Of a stretch of DNA of 12,507 nt, positions 8,179 to 12,507 are shown piece by piece. Position numbers and translations under genes: made by a program. Within the stretch, counting starts at the first letter, position 1. Each line of letters begins with the position of its first letter. Origin of the DNA: Lachnospiraceae bacterium (GTDB lineage: Bacteria > Bacillota > Clostridia > Lachnospirales > Lachnospiraceae); NCBI GenBank assembly GCA_029068665.1, contig JAIECC010000367.1, positions 1 to 12,507 on the forward strand. The letters run 5' to 3'. The notes beneath the pieces were generated by a model. The model saw nothing but the letters and a program-made list of their open reading frames with translations, was not told the DNA's origin and made no database searches.

Positions 8179-8228
8179 AACAATGGTTACAAAAATGAAT
8201 TAGGACGGGAAGGAGCTTGTAAATACAT

Positions 8229-8708
8229 ATGAAACGGGAAGATTATATTGGATGGGATCAGTATTTTATGGGAATTGCCATGTTATCGGCAGAGAGAAGC
8301 AAGGATCCTTCTACACAAGTAGGAGCCTGTATTGTAGATGAAAATAATCGGATTTTGTCCGTGGGATACAACGGTATGCCTTCCGGCTGTAATGATGATG
8401 CCATGCCTTGGGGAAAGGTTGGAAATGCATTGGATAACAAGTATTTCTTCGTATGTCATGCAGAATTAAATGCAATTTTGAATTATCGGGGAGGCTCCCT
8501 TCGTGGAGCAAAATGCTATTCCACCTTATTTCCGTGCAATGAATGTGCCAAAGCAATTATTCAAAGCGGTATCAAGGAAGTTATTTATTTGTCTGATAAA
8601 TATGCGGATACAGAATCGACCATAGCATCAAAGCGGATGTTTCAGATGGTAGGTATCACCTTCCGTGCCTTCGAACCACAAGGAAAGAAAATCACATTAG
8701 ATATATAG
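8229..8708 (+). CDS. comEB: Deoxycytidylate (dCMP) deaminase, ComEB type
   Basis: The enzyme converts dCMP to dUMP, feeding thymidylate synthesis. The 159-residue protein has the zinc-dependent deaminase signature: HAE at 77-79 (His77 zinc ligand, Glu79 proton shuttle) and PCNEC at 102-106 (Cys103 and Cys106 zinc ligands). The GYNGMPSGCND segment before it is typical of dCMP deaminases rather than tRNA adenosine or cytidine deaminases. The only sensible ATG (8229) lies 13 bases after AAGGAG (8210-8215), a rather long spacer; the TTG between them is out of frame. The gene stands alone between the lysC terminator and a non-coding structured region. The comEB symbol follows the Bacillus homologue; a role in competence is not implied, and no terminator is visible after the stop. 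Confidence 0.94.
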   Translation: MKREDYIGWDQYFMGIAMLSAERSKDPSTQVGACIVDENNRILSVGYNGMPSGCNDDAMPWGKVGNALDNKYFFVCHAELNAILNYRGGSLRGAKCYSTLFPCNECAKAIIQSGIKEVIYLSDKYADTESTIASKRMFQMVGITFRAFEPQGKKITLDI

Positions 8709-8723
8709 TCAAATCCGAGCTTG

Positions 8724-8729
8724 TATAAT
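8724..8729 (+). promoter_or_regulatory. Perfect -10 box before the structured region
   Basis: TATAAT (8724-8729) lies 15 bases after the dCMP deaminase stop. The -35 position (8701-8706, ATATAT) does not match consensus, so strength is uncertain. A start near 8736 would place the 5' end about ten bases before the first outer helix at 8747. It would serve the structured RNA, tex, or both. Confidence 0.45.
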
Positions 8730-8770
8730 GATAAAAAGATAATTAAGGTTTATCTGCGTTTTCTGCTATC

Positions 8771-8915
8771 GCGTCTTCCAGGGCATAACCATTTCCAAGA
8801 AGACACGTTTGTACTCCTGCCAGCACGTAGCGGTACATAAGGGGTGAAAATACCACCCCTAAGTACCGACGTGCTTCTAAGGTCTTCTTGGAAATGGTTA
8901 TGTCCCGGAAGACGC
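8771..8915. repeat. Stem-loop 1: long inverted repeat with 34-bp base
   Basis: Bases 8771-8804 pair with 8882-8915 over 34 positions with only two exceptions: G8783-T8903 (wobble) and A8780-C8906 (mismatch). Above a 17/6-base internal loop come AGCACGT (8822-8828) with ACGTGCT (8869-8875), CGGTAC (8831-8836) with GTACCG (8863-8868), and GGGGTG (8841-8846) with CACCCC (8854-8859), closed by a seven-base AAAATAC loop. The total is about 145 bases. Confidence 0.95.
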
Positions 8916-9019
8916 TGCCAAGACTGGTGCAGAATCTGTCCTGATTATGGATATCAGAGTATACATGTTTTCCATATCAAAAGTCAATGTTACATTATGG
9001 AACTGCACCAGTTTTGGCA
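8916..9019. repeat. Stem-loop 2: inverted repeat with branched head
   Basis: TGCCAAGACTGGTGCAG (8916-8932) pairs with CTGCACCAGTTTTGGCA (9003-9019) over 17 positions with one G-T wobble. The 70-base head can hold CTGAT/ATCAG (8941-8945 with 8953-8957) and TTCCATA/TATGGAA (8970-8976 with 8996-9002), the latter abutting the basal stem exactly. TATGGA at 8946-8951 can instead pair with TCCATA at 8971-8976, so the head has competing folds. Confidence 0.9.
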
Positions 9020-9021
9020 GT

Positions 9022-9164
9022 CTTGGGGAACCACCCATATAGTTGCTAGCAGACTCTTAGAACCCGTCAGTGCTTAGGTGCGGTTCTTTCGCACCTTATG
9101 CACTGCTACGCGTTCGCAGAAGCGGGAGCGCGTCTGATGGTAACTATATGGGTGGTTCTCCAAG
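9022..9164. repeat. Stem-loop 3: long inverted repeat with two-hairpin head
   Basis: Bases 9022-9044 pair with 9142-9164 over 23 positions with one G-T wobble. The helix continues through GCTA/TGGT (two wobbles), one mismatch, and CAGAC/GTCTG (9050-9054 with 9132-9136). The head carries CAGTGC/GCACTG (9068-9073 with 9100-9105) topped by AGGTGCG/CGCACCT (9076-9082 with 9090-9096), and a second GC-rich hairpin, roughly 9108-9133. AGAACC (9059-9064) could alternatively pair with GGTTCT (9082-9087). Confidence 0.92.
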
Positions 9165-9213
9165 GCGGTAGTCAGAACAGTACGATAAACCGAATATAAC
9201 TGGAGGAAACATT

Positions 9214-11355
9214 ATGAACATCACAAAGGTGATTGCATCAGAATTAGAAATTAAAACAAGTCAGGTAGAAGCAGTAATTCAATTGATTGATGAAGGAAAT
9301 ACCATTCCTTTTATTGCAAGATATCGGAAGGAAGCCCATGGTGGTCTGAATGATGAAGTCCTGCGTGACCTGGATGAGCGTCTTACTTACCTGCGTAACT
9401 TAGAGGAACGAAAGGCGGCAGTCATAAAAAGTATTGAAGAGCAGGAGAAGCTGACACCGGAATTACAGAAAGATATAGAGGATGCCATGACTTTAGTGGC
9501 AGTAGAGGACTTATACCGTCCATATAAGCAGAAGCGTAGAACCAGAGCAACCATAGCAAAGGAAAAAGGTCTGGAAGGGCTGTCTAATATCATCTGGCTG
9601 CAGATGACAAAGAACTCCATTGAAAAAGAGGCGGAGCAGTACCTGAATGAAGAAAAAGAAGTTCATACTGTAGAGGAGGCCATTCAGGGAGCCATGGATA
9701 TTCTGGCAGAAGGAGTTTCTGACAATGCCCAGTATCGTACATGGATTCGGGATATTACCTGGAAGGAAGGTGTATTGATTTCTGCAGCAAAGGACAAAGA
9801 GGCAGAATCTGTTTATGAAATGTATTATGAATTTCAGGAGCCTGTATCTAAAATGGCGGGTTATCGGATTCTTGCGGTGAATCGTGGAGAAAAAGAAAAG
9901 GTTCTGACAGTAAAGATTGCAGCACCGGAGGAAAAGATAATTCGTTATCTGGAAAAGCAGGTGATTGTAAATGACAATCCAAATACAAAGGAGATTTTGC
10001 AGGCAGTCTGTGAAGACAGCTATCATCGATTGATTGCTGATTCCATTGAACGGGATATTCGGAATGAAATGACAGAGCATGCAGAGGACGGAGCAATCGA
10101 GGTATTCGGGCAGAACCTGAATCAGTTGCTGATGCAGCCGCCGATTGCAGGACAGATCGTGCTGGGTTGGGACCCTGCATTCCGTACGGGCTGTAAGCTT
10201 GCAGTGGTAGATGCTACCGGCAAGGTGTTGGATACTAAAGTGATTTATCCTACCGCACCACAGAATAAAGTAGAGGAAGCAAAGCGAGAGGTTTCGAAAT
10301 TAATCAAGAAATATGGCATCACTTTGATTTCTGTTGGAAATGGCACCGCATCCAGAGAGTCAGAGCAGGTGATTGTAGATATGCTGAAGGAACTGAAGGA
10401 GCCGGTTCAGTATGTGATTGTGAACGAGGCAGGTGCCTCCGTATATTCTGCCAGTAAGCTGGCAACGGAAGAATTCCCGAACTTCGATGTGGGGCAGCGA
10501 AGTGCTGCTTCTATTGCCAGAAGGCTTCAGGACCCACTGGCTGAATTGGTGAAAATTGATCCCAAATCCATAGGAGTCGGACAATATCAGCACGACATGA
10601 ATCAGAAGAAGCTGGGAGATGCATTGTCCGCAGTGGTTGAGGATTGTGTTAACCGGGTAGGCGTGGATTTAAATACCGCTTCTGTATCCTTATTGGAATA
10701 TGTATCCGGAATTTCGAAAGCGTTGGCAAAAAACATTGTTGCATACAGAGAGGCGAATGGAAGCTTTCATAATCGTAAAGAATTGTTGAAGGTAGCCAAG
10801 CTGGGACCAAAGGCTTATGAGCAGTGTGCCGGCTTTATGCGCATTTCCGGCGGAGAGAATCCTTTGGATGGAACCAGCGTACATCCGGAATCCTATGAGG
10901 CGGCAACCAAGCTGTTGACTAAATTAGGTTATAAGCTGGCGGATATTGCGTCCGGTGGTTTGATTGGGTTGTCTTTAGCGGCAAAAGATACGAAGGGGCT
11001 GTCAAAGGATCTGGATATTGGAGAAATGACCCTGAAGGACATTATCAAGGAATTGGAAAAGCCTGCCAGAGATCCACGGGATGAGATGCCAAAGCCGATT
11101 CTCCGCTCAGATGTAATGGAGATGAAGGATTTGAAGGAAGGTATGATTCTTAAGGGAACCGTCCGAAATGTAATTGATTTTGGTGCATTTATAGATATCG
11201 GAGTGCATCAGGACGGACTGGTACATATTTCGCAGATGAGCAGCAAGTTCATTAAACATCCATTGGAAGTTGTAAGTGTTGGTGATATAGTAGAGGTAAA
11301 AATACTAGGCGTTGACCTGCAAAAGAAACGGATACAGTTAACCATGAAGCTGTAG
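9214..11355 (+). CDS. tex: Tex-family S1 RNA-binding protein
   Basis: Tex is a conserved cytoplasmic nucleic-acid-binding protein related to eukaryotic Spt6, linked to transcription and expression of some toxin genes; its exact job is unsettled. The 713-residue product has the whole family layout. A helical N-terminal Tex domain includes IPFIARYRKE (about 31-40). A YqgF/RNase H-like fold begins near 313 with GWDPAFRTGC. Helix-hairpin-helix repeats run from about 494 to 560 (YVSGISKALAKNIV), and a C-terminal S1 domain spans about 643-713 (DFGAFIDIGVHQDGLVHIS). ATG 9214 has GGAGG at 9202-9206, seven bases upstream. In the YqgF start, Trp319 and Ala322 replace the more usual aliphatic residue and glycine. 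The large structured element ends 22 bases before its start codon, so it could form part of the tex 5' leader. Confidence 0.96.
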   Translation: MNITKVIASELEIKTSQVEAVIQLIDEGNTIPFIARYRKEAHGGLNDEVLRDLDERLTYLRNLEERKAAVIKSIEEQEKLTPELQKDIEDAMTLVAVEDLYRPYKQKRRTRATIAKEKGLEGLSNIIWLQMTKNSIEKEAEQYLNEEKEVHTVEEAIQGAMDILAEGVSDNAQYRTWIRDITWKEGVLISAAKDKEAESVYEMYYEFQEPVSKMAGYRILAVNRGEKEKVLTVKIAAPEEKIIRYLEKQVIVNDNPNTKEILQAVCEDSYHRLIADSIERDIRNEMTEHAEDGAIEVFGQNLNQLLMQPPIAGQIVLGWDPAFRTGCKLAVVDATGKVLDTKVIYPTAPQNKVEEAKREVSKLIKKYGITLISVGNGTASRESEQVIVDMLKELKEPVQYVIVNEAGASVYSASKLATEEFPNFDVGQRSAASIARRLQDPLAELVKIDPKSIGVGQYQHDMNQKKLGDALSAVVEDCVNRVGVDLNTASVSLLEYVSGISKALAKNIVAYREANGSFHNRKELLKVAKLGPKAYEQCAGFMRISGGENPLDGTSVHPESYEAATKLLTKLGYKLADIASGGLIGLSLAAKDTKGLSKDLDIGEMTLKDIIKELEKPARDPRDEMPKPILRSDVMEMKDLKEGMILKGTVRNVIDFGAFIDIGVHQDGLVHISQMSSKFIKHPLEVVSVGDIVEVKILGVDLQKKRIQLTMKL

Positions 11356-11401
11356 GTCCATGGAAGGTCATGGTATAAGAGCAAAGAAGGAGAAGATATC
11401 T

Positions 11402-12019
11402 ATGAGTTCAGAAACCATAAATGAGGATATAACAAAAGAAGAACAGGAACAGCAGATGGTGGATTCGGAAGCATGGCAGCAGGAAATATCCCTGTCGGTT
11501 AATATGAAAACCAGATATATGTACTCCTTTTTATTTCAACACCTGCATCGTTCATTTAAGGGGATTTTCGGTGTCTGTATCAGCCTTGCTGCTCTGGTGA
11601 TATTTGTGATGTCTTTGGGCAATACAGAGGATACTACGAGAATGGTAATCCTGTTGATAATCGGACTGCTGTTTACGGTAGTGAATCCCATTTTGTTATT
11701 GATTCGGGCACAAAAGCAGGTATTGCTGTCTCCCATTTATAAGCAGCCGTTACAGTATACCTTTTGTAAAGAAGGAATAAAAGTGTCACAAGGGGATGAG
11801 GAGCAGGCCATAGAGTGGAACCGAATATGGGAGGTTCGTAAGACTTCTTCCATTTTGATTATTTATACCTCAAGGAATTCCGGGTCTATCCTTGCCTTTA
11901 AGGAAATGGGAGTTCAACGGCAGCATGTAGAACGTGTCATTGCAGAGGGATGCATGGCTGCCGGTGTCACCAGACTGCCGGCTTCTATGAAGAAGTTGGA
12001 TATTCCAACAGCAGATTGA
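11402..12019 (+). CDS. YcxB-like two-helix membrane protein, unknown function
   Basis: The 205-residue product has an acidic, Gln-rich N-terminal tail (1-30), two hydrophobic segments (about 53-73 and 81-101) joined by a short polar turn, and a soluble C-terminal domain. The pattern YTFCKEGIKVSQGDEEQAIEWNRIWEV in pieces (tyrosine-phenylalanine strand, Glu-Gly-Ile, then acidic-to-IEWNRI) matches the YcxB-like family, whose role is not known. I chose ATG 11402 because AAGGAG (11387-11392) lies nine bases upstream; an in-frame ATG at 11360 would add 14 residues but has no good ribosome binding site and sits 5 bases after the tex stop. Spacing to tex is 46 bases and to tsaE 29 bases, so it is probably co-transcribed with both. 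There is no signal peptidase site or catalytic motif to suggest an enzyme. Confidence 0.8.
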   Translation: MSSETINEDITKEEQEQQMVDSEAWQQEISLSVNMKTRYMYSFLFQHLHRSFKGIFGVCISLAALVIFVMSLGNTEDTTRMVILLIIGLLFTVVNPILLLIRAQKQVLLSPIYKQPLQYTFCKEGIKVSQGDEEQAIEWNRIWEVRKTSSILIIYTSRNSGSILAFKEMGVQRQHVERVIAEGCMAAGVTRLPASMKKLDIPTAD

Positions 12020-12048
12020 ATGCTTATGTGAAGATTGAGGAAAAAAGA

Positions 12049-12474
12049 ATGATTAAGAATAGTTATAAATCAGAAGATACCTTTCAGATTGGTTTTGAAC
12101 TGGCAAAAGCAGCAAAACCGGGAGATGTGTTCTGCCTGATCGGGGATTTAGGAGTGGGTAAGACCGTTTTTTCTCAAGGCTTTGGAGCCGGCATTGGTAT
12201 TCAAGAGCCCATTAATAGTCCTACCTTTACCATTGTGCAGGTCTATGAGGAGGGGCGGCTGCCTTTCTATCATTTTGATGTTTACCGGATTGGGGAGGAA
12301 GAGGAGTTGTTTGAAATCGGCTTTGATGAGATGATAGAAGGAGAAGGTGTTGCCTTAATTGAATGGGCGGATCAGATTCCGGGCAGCCTCCCGGAGCATT
12401 ATAAGCAGATTAGCATTGCAAAGAATCTGGAGCAGGGGTTTGATTATCGGAAGATTACCATAACGGAGGTATAG
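12049..12474 (+). CDS. tsaE: tRNA t6A37 biosynthesis ATPase TsaE
   Basis: TsaE is the small P-loop ATPase that works with TsaB and TsaD to place threonylcarbamoyl on A37 of tRNAs reading ANN codons. The 141-residue product has the Walker A loop GDLGVGKT at 32-39, then NSPTFTIVQVYE, the YHFDVYRI block and EWAD, all family hallmarks; length is typical. An open frame extends upstream into the previous gene, but ATG 12049 fits the family start and has TGAGGA (12036-12041) about seven bases ahead. The tsaB start follows two bases after the stop, the usual tsaE-tsaB order in Firmicutes. The gene is essential or near-essential in many bacteria. Confidence 0.95.
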   Translation: MIKNSYKSEDTFQIGFELAKAAKPGDVFCLIGDLGVGKTVFSQGFGAGIGIQEPINSPTFTIVQVYEEGRLPFYHFDVYRIGEEEELFEIGFDEMIEGEGVALIEWADQIPGSLPEHYKQISIAKNLEQGFDYRKITITEV

Positions 12475-12476
12475 AA

Positions 12477-12507
12477 ATGAAATTATTGGCAATGGACAGC
12501 TCCGGTC
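12477..12507 (+). CDS. tsaB: TsaB, N-terminal fragment (runs off window)
   Basis: Only ten codons are present, reading MKLLAMDSSG. This resembles the first strand of TsaB (ASKHA fold, usually M-K-I-L-A-I-D-T-S). It begins two bases after the tsaE stop with GGAGG at 12465-12469, seven bases upstream. TsaB scaffolds the t6A complex with TsaD and TsaE. Identification rests on the short start plus the expected gene order. Confidence 0.8.
   Translation, partial: MKLLAMDSSG

Larger units (their letters stand above)
8747..9191 (+). ncRNA. Large multi-branched structured element (RNA or palindromic mobile element)
   Basis: This gene-free stretch between the dCMP deaminase gene and tex folds almost completely. 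Helix P0 is GGTTTATC (8747-8754) with GATAAACC (9184-9191). After a symmetric 6x6 internal loop, helix P1 is TTCTGCTATC (8761-8770) with 9167-9177, holding one bulged T (9172) and one G-T pair. P1 encloses three consecutive stem-loops: 8771-8915, 8916-9019 and 9022-9164. Stems one and two abut, and only two bases separate two and three, as expected of a four-way junction. Most helix imperfections are G-T in the orientation that gives G-U in a + strand transcript. No open reading frame in it looks real. I do not recognise it as a named RNA family or insertion sequence. It could instead be a MITE-like element; I find no clear target-site duplication. The pairing is certain, the biological nature is not. 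Confidence 0.6.

Noticed and set aside
8844..9077. A 77-codon open frame on the + strand inside the structured region
   Set aside because: It runs across the arms of stem-loops 1 to 3, has no ribosome binding site at a suitable distance, and its translation is rich in Trp, Cys and His with no domain. It is an effect of the inverted repeats.
9068..9105. tRNA gene or group II intron domain V
   Set aside because: The hairpins have strong stems, but there is no TTCRANNY T-arm with acceptor stem, and no domain V AGC/GAAA pattern.
8882..9164. Tandem Rho-independent terminators for the dCMP deaminase gene
   Set aside because: The stem-loops are strong but none is followed by a T tract on the + strand; the minus-strand flank has only a short T run away from the stem.
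8747..9191. Insertion sequence with target-site duplication
   Set aside because: The ends form inverted repeats, but I find no exact direct repeat flanking them and no transposase. A MITE origin stays possible and is noted, yet I do not call a mobile element.

Overview
The window looks like chromosome from a low-to-mid GC Gram-positive anaerobe of the Clostridia, most likely a Lachnospiraceae-type gut bacterium. This rests on the strong AGGAGG-type ribosome binding sites, the clostridial-style SecA and RF2, an aspartokinase with an internal start as in Bacillus, the mix of housekeeping genes, and a CheW gene that suggests a chemotactic ancestry. All genes are on the + strand. The species assignment is inference.

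Region 1 (1-8117) reads as one long transcription unit. It starts after an intrinsic terminator (3-57) and an extended -10 promoter (59-87) and ends at a second intrinsic terminator (8085-8117). It holds secA (preprotein translocase ATPase), prfB (release factor 2, with an intact programmed +1 frameshift at codon 26), a CheW-domain gene, hom (homoserine dehydrogenase), an apgM-family gene that context suggests is a homoserine kinase, and lysC (aspartokinase). The gaps are 49, 27, an 8-base overlap, 39 and 17 bases, and I see no terminator inside. Three successive genes cover parts of the aspartate-to-threonine route: LysC makes aspartyl phosphate, Hom makes homoserine, and the ApgM-like protein may phosphorylate it. 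lysC carries a textbook internal Shine-Dalgarno and ATG that should yield a separate ACT-only beta subunit.

Region 2 (8118-8708) is a single dCMP deaminase (ComEB-type) gene with its own weak promoter.

Region 3 (8709-9213) has no gene but is the most unusual part of the window. From 8747 to 9191, about 445 bases fold on paper into one closed structure: two outer helices enclose three large, directly abutting stem-loops, the longest with a 34-base-pair lower stem. Most imperfections in the helices are G-T pairs that would be G-U in a + strand RNA. A perfect TATAAT lies just upstream, so transcription would begin about ten bases before the structure, and the structure ends ten bases before the tex ribosome binding site. 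It is either a large structured RNA (free-standing or a tex leader) or a non-autonomous palindromic mobile element.

Region 4 (9214-12507) carries tex (S1/YqgF-domain RNA-binding protein), a two-helix YcxB-like membrane protein of unknown role, tsaE, and the first codons of tsaB. The last two belong to the tRNA t6A37 modification pathway and are packed tightly enough to be one operon.
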